A stretch of DNA of 64,000 bases from Lutjanus erythropterus (GCA_020091685.1 CM034592.1:42057622-42121621); one strand, 5' to 3'. Positions 33,630 to 46,660 are shown, numbered from the stretch's first letter. A program made the numbers and translations. The notes: generated by a model from the letters alone, not told the origin.

Positions 33630-35471
33630 TTGTGAATACGCAAACAGTCCAACAGTTTAAGAACAGTGGGCCTCATGCAGGAACATTATATTTATTCTTA
33701 TCTTACATTTCTCCTCTTTTCCTGTGAACGGCGTGTACGAACACGCCAAATCAGATTCAGCAAATGCTCATAACTTCAGACAACTGTGTAAAAGATCCGC
33801 CTGTGCGAAAAGCATGATTAACGCCCCAGTAACACCATATACGGCTGCACTTCCTGCTCCATATGTCAGAAAGAGTTCCTGCATGAAAATAGCAACAAGG
33901 AGGAAAAAAGAAGAACTTTACGAGGTTGGAGTTTGAAGGTCTGCTGTCAGAGACCCATCATAAAAAGTTTATCATTTTAACAGCTTCAGCAACGGAATTA
34001 CAGGACGTGCTAAACGGAAGAAACGGGAAAAACGAGCGCTGCTATCTTGTCTGACAGTTGGACTGTCACTGAAATAAAGAAGAAATGTCTCGATATGAAA
34101 ATGACGACAAAGAAAAACAGAAACGATGACGATTGATGACCGCAGAAGGAGAAGAGGGTCAAGGGGAAGTTTTGATCACGGAGACAGAGGAGAGAATAAG
34201 TGAGGATGTTGTGTGACGGTGAACAGCAACTTCATGAACCTGCATGTGAAGATAAACACAGACAGTAGGTAATAATACACCATCAAATGAATGATGATAG
34301 GCTTTAGAAATAAATTTACTATAATTATAATTTGAAATGTAGTCAAATAATAATAATAATATATCGGCATAATGATCAAGTGTAATTCATTTTTCAAAGT
34401 CAAAATATCTTCAAACTAATGTAATATACAGTCATTATTGAAAAACTTTGGTTTTGGACTGACTGCACATGACTCTACAACAGGTCTGGACCACTCGGAA
34501 ATTATGTTTGTATCTGAAAGTCAGAATACAAGAAAATTGTTAAATGACTCAAGCCCTCCCACACCACTCGTAAACACCACTTAATAAGAAATCTGTTCAT
34601 ACGTGTGGTTTTTGCACGAGGCCCAATGTTTCTCAACACATAACTACAGGAATTTGAGCATTTCACCATCTGCAAGCCATAATATTATTGAAAGAGTCAG
34701 AGAAATCGTAGTCAATAAACACAGTTTGTCGCTGCATCTACAAATGCGTGTTAAAACTACCGTGCGAGATGTTGCAGAGCTCTCTGAGCCCAAGCGAGAC
34801 GGGAAAGTGTGCCTGACGAGTTTCAGAAATTTCTGAATTCATGGACGCCGTGTCCTCCGGGCTGCAGAGGAAAAGGACCCTTCAGATTGTTACCAGCGGT
34901 AACTTCAAAAGCCAGCATCCGTGTTAGCGCCCGCGGCAGGGTTAACTGTCACATCTGTAAAAGCCCCATAAAACCTTAAAAAGCACAGATTTTGGAGCGG
35001 AATATGGCGCCGTTCGGATGATGTCTTTTTCATCCCCCCTGCTTGTTTCAGCAAGACAAAGCCGATGCGCGTTCTGCACGTTGCAAAAGTGTGACTTCAT
35101 AGGAAAAAGTTTGTGTCCTAGACTGGCCTGACTGCAGTCCAGACCTGTCTAACACTGAAAATGTTTTGTGCATTATGAGGCACAATTTTCACTGTGGAAC
35201 TTCAACAAGTTGTGTCCTGTTTTTTAAAAGATTAAATGATGTATCACAGTGGTAAACATGCTCCCACCCAAGCTTTTTCAAAACATGGTTAAGTGTGGAA
35301 TAAGTGTATAATTATAAATATCAATAGAGTTAATCAGTTTGAACATTAAACACATTGTTTTTGTACTGTATTCAATTGATTATAGGTAGAAATTTTTTTG
35401 CAAATCATTGCATTCTGTTTTTATTTTTGTTTGACACCATGTCCTAGCTTTTTTGGAATTGGGGTTGTAAC
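33630..35471 (+). pseudogene. Tc1/mariner transposase relic, interrupted by a Harbinger-like insertion
   Basis: The gene for a DDE transposase starts at about 33640 (CAAACAGTCCAACAGTTTAA), is cut at 33666 and resumes at 34626 (ATGTTTCTCAACACATAACT). Downstream blocks read Phe-Gln-Gln-Asp at 35047-35058 (second catalytic Asp block) and Asp-Trp-Pro-Asp-Cys-Ser-Pro-Asp-Leu at 35121-35147. The two lie in different frames, so there is an indel between them. The non-coding 3' part ends GAATTGGGGTTGTA at 35471, the usual terminus. Compared with the remembered family, a block of the gene near 34760-34830 is also missing. Inactive. Confidence 0.65.
33667..34625. mobile_element. 959-bp Harbinger-like insertion with terminal inverted repeats
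   Basis: Left end TGGGCCTCATGCAGGAAC (33667) and right end TTTTTGCACGAGGCCCA (to 34625) are inverted repeats with few mismatches. They match the terminus at 771-783, which flanks a Harbinger transposase fragment. The flanks join in the order expected for an uninterrupted Tc1/mariner sequence, proving insertion. No clear 3-bp target duplication. The interior has (AAT)n at 34345-34362 and no transposase. Confidence 0.65.
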
Positions 35472-37864
35472 CAGGAAAAGTTTTTTGAAGAATAATTAAG
35501 ATTGTAAAAGGCCAGTTCCTATCAATAAATGGTTCACAATTAAATTTAAATCTGTTTCAACCAAACTGTTTATATTTATATGTATATCTATATTTTTATA
35601 TTCACTATCAATCAGCAGTTCTTCAGCACATGTTGCAACAACACAGCGCCTGCCCAGACAGAAACAGCTCCACTGTCAGATGTTTAAGACGTGACAGAAA
35701 AGGCTTCAGCACGAAAAAATGTCACACATTACGGCGTATGGGACGCTCATTTCCAGGACGTTTCCAGAGCGATCACAGCAGAGGATGCAAAGTCTCCGTG
35801 AATTCTGTTTTAAGAGTGAGGAGCAGTGGCACACATCTGGGCATAATTGTTGAAGGGTCAGAGGAAGATCATATCTATTCACCAAATCCTCCTTATTAGA
35901 AACCAATTATCAGCCAGCTATCAAAAGAAGTTTTTAAACATGTGTTTTGGTTATCTGAGTCTGTTAATAGTGGATAAATGCCTGCATGATACAGCTTGGA
36001 TGTTTTTTTGGGGGGTTTTTTTGGTTTTAACCCTCCAGGAAAAAGCAGCAATCAGATTTCTGAAGGACGACTTCAATCAACCATCAAGTTGCTGATTGAA
36101 ATTATGCTGTTCAGCCAGAATCATCATGACAAGACAGATTTACAGCAGACACAAGTCACATACACTCTCAGTGACTCTCACTGTTAAATAAACCATGTCT
36201 ACAATATGTCAGTGATTATTCATTATTATGCATTACAGGATTTTTTAAAATTTTATATACTACCTTTTCAACTTTAGAATTCTGATGTTTTACAGCAGCT
36301 ACACCTTAATTATTCTATTATTCTATTATTGTTATGGACAAAGATATACAAGTTATAAGAACAATGAATGACAACTGTTACACCATGCACCAGACTTGCT
36401 GCTCATACACACATTTATTTATTATTGATTCAATTTTAACAGTAGTTATCTGAACCTGGATCTTTCAATAAAAAGACACATCTGTGTGCACAAACGTAAC
36501 TCACACAGTTTTAGATCTTTTTAAGTCATGTGGCATTGTTTTCTCTAAACGTTTTTCTGCATCCTGAGTTCAGGCAATGAGCGCCTCAAAACCGGAGCGC
36601 TCCTTCATGGTGTTCATGTTCAAGTTCATTTTATTCTATTCACTTTTTTTATGTTTGTCACGAGCAAGACGGCAAAGAATCGCTCGCGCGCTCGTGTGTT
36701 ATTTGTTATTTTGTACTCTTCAGGGCATTAAAACTATAACCTCCTTTTATTTTGCGTTTGATATCTCACAAAATAAAAGCGGCTTACAATCATTTTGCAA
36801 CCGCTGATTACAGTTGTGATGCATTTATGAAGCACATAATGTTTTATTGACCTTCAGATTGACTTTTTGTAAAATCTTTTGCGGCAAAAGTTTTACGGTT
36901 ACAGGTTATTAAAAAGATCTTTCACATTTTATCATTATAAACAAACAGAAAAGTACACTTTTAATACAATATTGAAAACTAAATATTTAATATAAATGTT
37001 AAATTGTGCTCTGAGCGCCGTGTGTGTTGGGGTTTTTCAGTGCAGCTGCTTCAACTTGTGTCCAAAGCTTTAAGCGGGTTCTTATCTCTGAGACAAATCT
37101 GTTCTCTATATGATAAAACCAACATGCCGTTGCTGCTAAAACACATTTAAGTGTACTTTTTAACGTACACATAAGTCTTTTCTCCCGCCATTAATTCATT
37201 TTGACGAGGTTGTAGCACCGATACCCCGAGATCACTGATTACGGACAGAAGTCGTGCAATCGATAGATGGAGCCCTGACAGCATTGTTGCTTCCCTTCAA
37301 CCCGAATCAGGAATAACACGCTTGTGTTTTTTATTACTGCACACGCTGTCGTAAAGGAAAATGCATTTAAAGGTTTAGAGCAGAAGTAAACAGTCACTAT
37401 TTAGAAGCAGATCGACCGGTGGCTTTTTTCCCCAGTGATTGAGCCGAAACAGGTTAAAAAAAAAAAGATCCAGACACCAGACTCTCTGAACGAAGCTCCT
37501 ACATTTACATTTGTGTGTGTTTATTATTTTTTTTTTATCAGTGGGCCCGGACATTTATGTCAACAAGTATATCCTGCAATTTACAGGCCACAGCTGGGGA
37601 AATACTTTCACAGCAGCTGGCACAACAGCTCGGACAAAACTGTTGCGGAATGTTTAATAAGCTCACAGAGGATGGCTTACACTAAATTCATCTTTTTTTT
37701 TTTTTTTTCCTCCTTGGACACAGGAAATTTGTGTTAGTGTTTGAGCCTCCGGCGTCTGTGTGCTGTGCTTTCCTCGCCATGCTTTCCCATCACGCAACCG
37801 ATTTGCTGAAACTGTCTGATGAAACATGACAAGATAAGATCAAAAGTTTCACTTCACCTTACCT
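35472..37864. other. Intergenic DNA, no gene seen
   Basis: Frames of up to 100 codons (35630-35899, 37435-37737) have no recognised motif. Poly-T near 37690-37708. Confidence 0.4.
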
Positions 37865-38203
37865 GTGGTTTACGGGGCAGCTGTCAGTCTGTCGCGCTCT
37901 GTTTTCCACTCTCTCGCGTCTCGATGGTGCACTGATCTTCGATTCTTCCTTCGCCCCCCTTCTGCCTTCTTGTTGCACGTCTTTATTTCTCTGCCTCTTT
38001 GGTCCACAAGTCACCACTCTCCCTTCCTCTCCTCGCTCCTTTTTTCCCTCACTTCACCTCAAATATTGCAGTATTTTTTCCCAAGTATCTCTTCTTTTCC
38101 CACTTTTTCTATCTCACTGTCCCTGTCTCTCTTTCTGTGTATGAGTTTTTTCCTCTTCCTTTTTATCCTTCTCTCCTCTGTGCCTTCTTATATCCCTCCT
38201 TAA
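37865..38203 (+). repeat. CT-rich low-complexity tract
   Basis: Strongly pyrimidine-rich on the plus strand (TCTCCT/CTTTTTC words). The 112-codon Ser/Phe/Leu-rich frame is a by-product of composition. Confidence 0.6.
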
Positions 38204-39409
38204 ATAGCAGTACCTTGCACTGCTGCTGGTAATGAAGACATACTGGGAGGTTTGTACTGGAGGCGGGACCAGTCCCTCAGTGGGTTGGGGGTTGGGAAAG
38301 GTCAAATTATGCTGAAGATGGACAGATAAATGTGAACCAGACCCTCCTGTGGAGTGTTGTTTCTGGTTACAGCTGTAGCTGAGAGCGATAACGGCCTCAC
38401 ATCCAGTTCACCTGTTAGATCTGCCAGTGATGTTCACTGATTTTGTGACTCTTTTTTTGTGTCTGGGACTGTGATGTCCGATTTTCCCTCAACTTGGCAC
38501 TGTTGCTTTGAGGTCTGTTTTTGATGTCCTGCTTTTTACATAAATGCCATTTTGTACACACAACAAAACTACGTCCCAATTCCAGACAACACGCAGTCTG
38601 ACTCTTAACCCTAACCCTAACCTGACGTACCAGACATTAACAAGCTTTTTATGTCACATTACTTTTGACAACAATGTCTTGGAAGTCGGGACGAAACCTG
38701 TGCAGTTCAGTTGCTCCACCAGTCGCATAAAACTTCAACTTTGGAAAAAGAAAGAACAAAAATAAAAGAAACAGAATGCAAAATACACAAGCCTTTACAT
38801 CATGAAGAGTGTCACTGTCCAAGACCAGAGACTAACCTAACTGAGAGTACTGAGGACCACAATGTGTCATACTGGATCAAAAATATTGACAGAAAGGAGC
38901 TTTAATACCTGATGAAAAATGTGAATTCATATATATATATATATATATTACACAGTAAAACTTCACTTAAATTAGGTGGAGGTGGTCCGTTTTTTCTTGT
39001 CTCCATTATACATTTTCTGGCTGTTGTCACAACCAACGTCTAACTACTATGTAACATCTGAGGAACATTAAAATCGCCATTCTAAAAGGAACCTTCACCA
39101 GTCACTGTTTAATGTCGTCAATCCAATTATCCGAGCTGTCACTGTTAGCGAGCAACAGCAGACGCGGTGTCTAGTCAAAAACCCCCAAATCCGCAAGATC
39201 TTGCAAGAGCAGGCATTTTGACTGAAGCTATGAAAACTCTCGAGAGAGTCTCGCAAATTTTGGGTTCCCTTCACACCAGCAGTGACAGACACGACGAGCC
39301 AACGCAGCAATGACAGCGCCACAGGATGGCGGGACAAGCAAAGCGATTGCCGGATTCGTCTACAAACACCTCTGTGATAGCTCCCATTACAGTAGGTGTG
39401 TCGAGGATG

Positions 39410-39411
<2 letters not shown>
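38204..39411. other. Intergenic DNA with (AT)n and telomere-like repeat
   Basis: TTAACCCTAACCCTAACC at about 38607-38624 (about three CCCTAA units). (AT)10 at 38929-38949. No gene. Confidence 0.5.

Positions 39412-39440
<29 letters not shown>
39412..39440. repeat. (CA)n microsatellite
   Basis: About 14 CA units. Frames across it on both strands are artefacts. Confidence 0.93.
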
Positions 39441-39443
<3 letters not shown>

Positions 39444-39514
39444 TCACAGGGTGAAAACAATAGCAGCCATGCTGTCGCAGCTGGTAACAAGGCAAAAAGC
39501 TTTGTGAAACACAC

Positions 39515-39560
39515 ATGTACAAAATTTCATGGCATTTCATTTCAGTCTGGACCAAAGTCA
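39515..39560 (+). repeat. Interspersed repeat family Y, copy 2 (fragment)
   Basis: CATTTCAGTCTGGACCAAAG, related to 8185-8387 and 51585-51800. Confidence 0.4.
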
Positions 39561-40236
39561 CAGACTGTCAGACCAGAGTCATGCATCTATAAGCACAGCA
39601 AAACATGTCAAGAAGAGTGTGTGGAGATCAGGAACAAAACTTTACTGAACATGTTTAAAGTTTCTGTTGTTTCTGGTGTTGTTTCACTTCAGCTTACGTT
39701 CCTTCTTGTTCTGACACGGGCTGATAAATGAAATCATTTCTATCAAAAGACCAAATGATATCCAGCGCTCAAAATAATCTTTGTTTTTAAAATGACAGGA
39801 TTGCAGCGAGACATTTAAATGTTTTTTTTCTTCCATACTTTAGAAGGTTTACATACCTGCTGCCAGAAGACTCTTTCACACCAGTTCACAGTAAACAGGC
39901 TCTTTAATGTGAAGCACAGGTCAGAATGTTTTAAGATCAGCAGTCAGTCCCTGAATGTCTATAAATAATTAATAAATAAATAATCCAATGGTAAAACCAC
40001 AAAAATTTTAAATGTTTTAAATAACTTAGCAAACTAAGATGAAATAAAGGCCTATCAGTTCAAATGTACGCTAAATTTAGATATTTTTTTCACTACTTTA
40101 CTTTGCTGCTAGACAGACATTTATTTTGGGACTACATTTTGTCAACCGTATCCTTCTGTATATTCCTACACAAACGAGCACCTGCCTCTATACACGTATA
40201 TACGTATATATATGTATATATATATATATCTATATG
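39561..40236. other. Intergenic DNA with AT/TG-rich simple sequence
   Basis: Alternating TA/TG tract at about 40191-40235 abuts the Tc1-like element. No gene. Confidence 0.5.
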
Positions 40237-41096
40237 CACTGCCTGGCCAAAAAAAAGAAGTCACACACTCTAATATTTCCTTCGGCCACCTTTAGCTTTG
40301 ATTAAGGCACATATTCACCATGGCATCGTTTCGATACGCTTACACACTGTCACATTTATTTTCTGTCCAGAGTTGCATACATTTTTCACCAAGATCTTGT
40401 ATTGATGATGGGAGAGTCGGACCGCTGCGTAAAGTCTTCACCAGCACATCTCAAAGATTCTCAGTGTCTGGACTTTGTGGTGGACAGTCCATGTGTGAAA
40501 ATGATGTCTCATGCTCCCTGAAGAAAAAATCCACTGATGGGAAAAAAACCTGTTCATTCAGTATATTCAGGTTGTGAGCTGAACTAATTTTTTTGGGCTC
40601 ATAACGTTGCTGAACTTCGACCTGAGCAACTGAAGCAACCCCAGATCATAACACTGCCCCCACAGGCTTGTGCTGTAGGCACTAGGCATGATGGGAACAT
40701 CACTTCACCCACCATCTCTGATCACGATCATTCAAGATTTCTTTCTGACTGCACTTCTTCCTTGAGGACTATGGTTCACTACCATCTTTCCAGGTTTTAA
40801 TAATGTGTTGGACAGTTCTTAACACAGTTGTAGTAGTTTCATCTCCTTAGTTGTTTTCTTTGCTTGATGCAGGACAAGAATTTGACTCTTCTGAAACTGA
40901 GTAACATCTTTTTCACGACCACAGGATATGTTTTCTGACACGGTTGTTTAAGAAACGAGAAACTCTTCACTGCATCAGTTATGGTTCAATAACTTGTTAA
41001 CAGCTGAAACATTAATCACTGCAGTAATGATCCAAGGATCTTACCTATTTGCTTCGTTAAATCCAGGTGGTTACTTTTATTTTTGTCCAGGCAGTG
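40237..41096 (-). pseudogene. Tc1-like transposon relic, copy A (860 bp)
   Basis: Terminal inverted repeats CACTGCCTGGCC (left, 40237) and GTCCAGGCAGTG (right, to 41096) enclose a decayed transposase gene on the minus strand. Legible pieces: Val-Leu-Ile-Trp-Gly-Cys-Phe at about 40640, and Pro-Gln-Ser-Pro-Asp near 40470. The Phe-Gln-Asp-Asp-Asn catalytic block present in copy B (47251-48296) is deleted. Flanking TA-rich DNA fits a TA target. Confidence 0.75.
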
Positions 41097-41145
41097 TATA
41101 TAGGTTGAAGTTAGCCAGCTGGTTCACCCAATCACCTGCCAAGTA

Positions 41146-41166
41146 TTTTTTTTTTTTTTTTTTTTT
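41146..41166. repeat. Poly-T tract (T21)
   Basis: Uninterrupted T run 50 bp beyond the Tc1-like element. Confidence 0.9.
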
Positions 41167-41279
41167 AAGTGCCTGTCCTTCCCAGATGGTTCTGTGTAAC
41201 AAACCATCTGTTATGTCAGGTCAGCAGCAGGTAGCTTGTGCTCTTTCTCAGCCTCCAGCTCGACCTCAAAATTCTAAAT

Positions 41280-41416
41280 TTAGCATACTTTTTTTTTAAG
41301 TTAGCCTTTATTTATGTGAATAAAAAAAAATCTGCTAACCCAGTCTGCAACAGTATAATGTCAGGACTTCTCTCCTCTTCTACCGAATGGAAAAAACTGA
41401 ACTATCCCTTTAACCA
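41280..41416 (-). repeat. Fragment ending in the AAAGGGATAGTTCAGTTT motif
   Basis: AACTGAACTATCCCTTTAA at 41397-41415 is the reversed terminus of the family seen at 2672, 18158, 25861 and 52362. The rest is degraded. Confidence 0.35.
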
Positions 41417-44400
41417 AAGTGCTTGTACTACCTAAACAAACCAAAATCACATTATTTTCTTAACTTAACCAAAGTGCTTTTCTTGCAGGGGTAAAGGAGA
41501 ACGTGAACCCTGCACTCTGTACACCCTTCACCCACACCAGCCACCTGCTTGTGACTCCAGCACATTCATATAGCACATACTGTTTCATTCACTCCAAAAA
41601 ACTACGTCTCTGATCCTAATCCAGTAATTGCATTGTCAGCACAGTGTAATCATGCAAACGATTTAATAGGCAAATATACAAATATAATCTCTAGGAGAAA
41701 GGGTTGGTATTTATTTAAGTTATGGATCTAACATAAATAATCTCACCCAGAGCTTTTATGCATACTGTTGTACAATAATAAAGCAGTGTGCCTTGACATT
41801 TATGGCAGGTTTTCATTTCCTCCTTCATGAACAATGTTTTTTTTCCGCCCCCCAAATCAGAACCACGCTGTGGAGTCTGACTTAAATCTTGACATATAGG
41901 CAATGAAACAATTAGGGAAGTGGAGCATATGCTTTAATTGTCTAGCAAAACTTATTATTTAATTTTTTACATGAGATCATTTGGCACTCCCGCAGGTTTC
42001 CTTATACAACAGCAACATTTTAGTGGGTATAAATGATTAGACTGCATTTTCTACTTTTTCTATAATTTTCAGAGTAATTATTAATGTCCTCTTTCCAAAT
42101 ACTTTGCTGATGAGAATAATTTATGTCCACTTGTGAAGGCATTAACGGAGAAAAGGCCTGCAGCACGCAGCAGCTCCAGATGTCAGATGATGTGGCGTGA
42201 CACAGATGATAAAACTACAGTTGGCCTGATTTATTTCCCCAAAGTTGTCCCCCTAAATCTGCCAGAGGTGTATCGTCTTTTAAAGTTGACTGAGAGAGAT
42301 AACTAACAGAGCTGACAGATTCCTGGGTCTGATTTTCTCAGGTCTGAGAAAGAAAGGTCAAGCCACACGAGAGCGATTTACCTTCGACCTCTTCACGAGG
42401 GGTGTCTCGGGTTGTGAAGTAGGAGTAGGATGTGACCTTTGCTCTGCAGTTTGAGTCCACTGAGTGAGGAGAACAAAATAATGAAGCTGACCTCTGAACT
42501 TCACACAGGGAACAGAGAAAGCACTGACCATAAATTCTTCACTTTTAGAGTTACATTATAAATCGTATTGATTTAGGCACAGTGTGCCATATTGAAGCTG
42601 CACTAATGAATAGTTTTTATACTAACAGTGGTTCAAATGACCGTCCCCACAGAATTATCCCCTAAATCTACAGTCCACTAACTGCACTAACTTTCCAAAT
42701 GGCAAACAGACAAAGATAACAACTAAGAGCAAATCGTAGCAAAAGGAAAGTGAATATCAGACTAACATCCATCAGGTGCCGCTAAGTTAGTAGCAGAGCC
42801 AGAAATTATATTGCATTAATTTTGTATTTGCAAGTCCCAGCAGAGAAACTTGGGATTTATGTTTCTCATATGATGCTTGATGAATATGAACAGTGTTATT
42901 AAACATCTTGACATAGTAATTATTGGGTAATGTGATCTAAGCAAATCTACAAAGCATTTTATGAGTCCGAATGCCCCTTTTATTCATGTTCCACAACTGT
43001 GCTCTCAATGTTTCTCAACTGCTTTTTGTTTAATGATTATCTATATGATTCTTTTTATCTAAATGCACCTGTCTTTAGTCTTTTTTTAAGCCAAATAATT
43101 TTAGTTTTTATAGAAACAGAAGTTAGTAAGTGAGCACATGGCTGAGAGACCTGGTCACCCCCAACAAAACAAACAAAAAAACCCAACCCCTACTGGACTA
43201 TTTAACATATTCATGCCAAAACAGCTCAGTATTTGAGTATTTTGAACTAAACTGCAAAAAGAAAATCAAAGTTACTCTTGAATTCATGGATATTAGATGC
43301 TAACAGTCAAAACTAACAGAGCGGACCTTGGTATCTGCCATTTACCCGCAACATTAGCAATGATGTAATTTCCGTAACATGTCAATTTCAAGGCAAACAA
43401 AGGGTGGCATCTGTATTTTTCAACGTTGCACAAAGCTTGATTAAAATTCATGTAACTGTCTTAAAATTGTACAGAAATTAAAAAGACAAAATGTATTAAA
43501 TTAAAGTTATTGTAATGTTGCTGTAAGGACATTTTGTATTAGAACAAGTGTTGAAAACCATAAAGAATGTGTACCTGATTAAAATCATGACACCTATAAG
43601 CAATTTTGGGTACCTATTTAAATATATTACAGTCTCTGATGATTACAAGAAAAATTCAAAGAGGTTACTTTTTTAATTTTACAGAGTAAAAATGCCTGTA
43701 GTTGCAGAAACACCCCAAACAATCTGCTACTATCATGATACCTTTACTCACAGTTGTGTAGCATTACAGCAATGGAGGTCTTCTACATCCTAGCTTTCGT
43801 CAGTGTCCTGGTATCCAGCAACTTCTAGCAACTCCAGATGTGCTTCACCCTCCAAGACTTCACAATGGAATGGCAGCTGTTACAAAGAATAACCTGGAAT
43901 ACTCCATCTCCTCCATTCTGTTCACGGCAGCCTTTCAAATCATTTACTCGGCTTGGCTCGGAAAGCTGCAGACTGTCAGACTGGTAAAACTATAGTCAGG
44001 GCAGACTTTCACGAGTTAGAAGGTACATGAACAGCATTACATGCACATGAGAATCCTGGTTTTAATTTTATTCAGTACATGATGTTTACATGGAACATGA
44101 GAAGCCTGGTTATTCATATCCCCATATACATGATTCTAACAGTATCCAGGTTTCACAGGAGGTGAAACACAGGAGGTGGTTGTCTGTTGGCCAGGCAATC
44201 CATCCAGAGCCGAGGACAGCAATGAAATGCAGAAATCTCTGACAAGCAGAAGGGAAAAGCCACAGAAACTTGGATGAAATGAACCAGAGTTGTCTCCTGG
44301 GAAGGTCCAAGGTGTGGTGTTACACTTCACACTGTATCAAAGTATGATTTGGACAGTGAAGATGTGTGAAATTTCCTCAATGGCAACAAACAGAATCAGG

Positions 44401-44779
44401 GCAGTGGACAAAATTTTAGGAATAAAAAGTTCATTAGTCCTAGCCATGCTAAGGGGGTTCAGAAGGCTAAGACTATAGTATAAATCCATGCATTTAAATG
44501 CAGTTTGAGAGTAACAAAAATAATCTGGGTAGGAATGTCATTGTCAACACATGAATGAGGACTGGACTAGAATCCAACACAAGGAACCTGCGATTTCCAC
44601 CTGCGTCATGTTACGGCCACGTCGCACAGCCGGAGCGATCTGCAGCCATTCCAGACAATGCTTGCTTGCTCAGAGCCAGGACAGAGCGGAGCTTCTGTAT
44701 GAAGAAACCAGAGTGACACTGATTTTGGTCTGAAGTGGACTCCTTTTCTGGCAGGAGGAGAGCTCAGAGTTTCTGTCTA
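41417..44779. other. Intergenic DNA, no gene seen
   Basis: Frames of 60-66 codons only. The stretch at 42000-42260 is free of recognised repeats; nothing else stands out. Confidence 0.4.
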
Positions 44780-44798
44780 ACCCTAACCCTAACCCACG
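44780..44798 (+). repeat. Short interstitial telomere-like repeat
   Basis: CTAACCCTAACCCTAACCC: three units of the vertebrate telomere repeat in a unique context. Confidence 0.8.
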
Positions 44799-45818
44799 GA
44801 GGAGTCACGGACCTAATCACCCTCAGTTTGTTTTTTAAACTTTTGGGATTAAAAAGTGAATTTATTTTAACTCTACAACTGAACTCGCTCAGCTCTTTAC
44901 TGTAGGCTACTCAGTCTCTCTAACCATTGCTGACCAGAGAAGTAATGTATTTTAAAGTTACTTCGTAGACCTGCAGAGAGGAGGGGGAAAGAAGAGAGAC
45001 AGGAGGGACCACAGTAAGAACCAGCTTCCCTGGTGAGTGCTGTCAGAGGATGACATACAAACACATGAACACAGCTGATGACTGCTGGCTGGTGCTAGCT
45101 ACTGCTAGCATGTTGCGCATTTGCTTATGGCTGGCTGTTTGGGGTGAATACACACTTGCACAAGTATCAACAATAACTACAAATGTTCTCAAAACAATCC
45201 GGCAATCACACTCGCACAAGTAACACAAGGTGCATTTTCACTTCGCTTTAGGTGTGAATGTAACAGCGTAACATTACATGAGCTAATGGCGGCAACAGCA
45301 CAGTTAGCAGCAGTGCACCAGTCATTTCAGTGGTTATTGTTCTTATTTCATTTGCCCTCTAGACTGGCTCTAATTCCAGCAACACTTCCCAAGAGCATTA
45401 CCCAACGTTCCCCCCGGCCCAGGCCTGAAAACATTCCCTCTCCTTCTCCCAGAAATCAAATACTCCTATGCTAGTGGTGAATAGAAGAACACCAACACTT
45501 CCCCAGTCACAGTTAACTGCAACTGCCCCATACTGCAAGTGACTACCATGTAGTCCATGCACTGCTTTCATGTTTTATCAGCGCAGCTGTCTGCACCAGC
45601 TTAGTGCACCTCACATCCTGCCTGCTGACATGACATTTGCAGCCTAGACAAGGGGCAAGACTCTTTTCACTGACTAATGGTTTGGTCAGCAATTAGGAAA
45701 GAGGCCTAATGGCCAACAAAAAAAAGGAGATGGTTGTTAAGTTGTAACAAGGACAGAGTTGGAGCGGTACAGGGTCAAAGAACTGTCACAGGTTTGACAT
45801 GGAGAGGCACTCTCAACA
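44799..45818. other. Intergenic DNA, no gene seen
   Basis: No motif or repeat recognised. Frames up to 62 codons. Confidence 0.4.
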
Positions 45819-45930
45819 GGTCAGTTGGCAGGCAAAGCTTCCCTCTCAAGCCAACACTGCCCTGCACTCAAAGCCTTTATCAGTGGTTTGCCAATGAAGA
45901 GGGCTCCACCTTCCACAATACCATCACTGG
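45819..45930 (+). repeat. Local duplication, unit 1
   Basis: GGTCAGTTGGCAGGCAAAGC, then CACTCAAAGCCTTTATCAGTG, CCAATGAAGAGGGCT and CACAATACCATCACTGG. Matches 46539-46660 in the same order. Confidence 0.6.
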
Positions 45931-46538
45931 TCTGATTCAGGACACTGAAAAGAATTGTTTTTCCCATCATGAACAAACATCACGACACCAAACACAGAAC
46001 CATTGCATGGGCCTTGCACCTCTATAGGGCCTTGTGCTTGATGCAAATGGGATGAAAATCAAAATGAATATACCCAGGCCCAGAGTGTGCACAATGGACC
46101 AGTTTATTGTGATAGTGGACCTTTCTAACTGGAATTGATGCAAGCGGACAGAAGCAGATGGAGAGCGAAACACCGCTTTCTAACTGGAAGTAATGCAAAT
46201 GAGAGAACAGCTGATTGTGTTGATTTATTTGGTAAGTCCTACTTTGCTCCATCAGTGAACAGGCTGAGCGACACTGTATTTTAGCACAGTTCTCACACAT
46301 GCTTCACCTTGAAAATATTTCATCTGGTCAAAATCAGTGCTGACATCCTCAAAGTCTCTGTTTCCCATCAAAGCTGTCAACAGGCAGGACGGGAGACTAA
46401 TTAACAAGGTGGTTCATCTGAACACACACAGCTCGCAAAACTCAGATCAAACTGCCAAACTAAGCAGCGCTGATCAAATGTAAGTCAATATTCCAATACT
46501 ACAATGGCTATTTCTTGCTTAAAATGTTTTCAGAAACA
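45931..46538. other. Spacer between duplicated units, with a short internal repeat
   Basis: CTTTCTAACTGGAATTGATG near 46122 recurs as CTTTCTAACTGGAAGTAATG near 46177. No gene. Confidence 0.5.
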
Positions 46539-46660
46539 GGTCACTTAGCAAGCCAGCCACACTCTCAAGGCAACATAATGTCATCCTGCCCTGTGCCCAA
46601 AACCTCCATCAGTGGTTTTCCAATAGAGAGGGCTTCCCCTCCTGCAATACCACCAGTGCT
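46539..46660 (+). repeat. Local duplication, unit 2
   Basis: GGTCACTTAGCAAGCCAGCC, ACCTCCATCAGTGGTTTTCC, CAATAGAGAGGGCTTC and GCAATACCACCAGTG. Offset about 720 bp from unit 1; diverged. Confidence 0.6.

Noticed and set aside
34345..34362. (AAT)n tract as a stand-alone feature
   Set aside because: Short and internal to the Harbinger-like insertion.
37865..38232. Ser/Phe/Leu-rich frames of 77-112 codons
   Set aside because: Pyrimidine-rich low-complexity tract; open in two frames at once.
39095..39561. 139- and 96-codon minus-strand frames with poly(Val-Cys)
   Set aside because: They read through a CA microsatellite; no other support.
44780..44798. True chromosome end
   Set aside because: Only three CCCTAA units with unique DNA on both sides.
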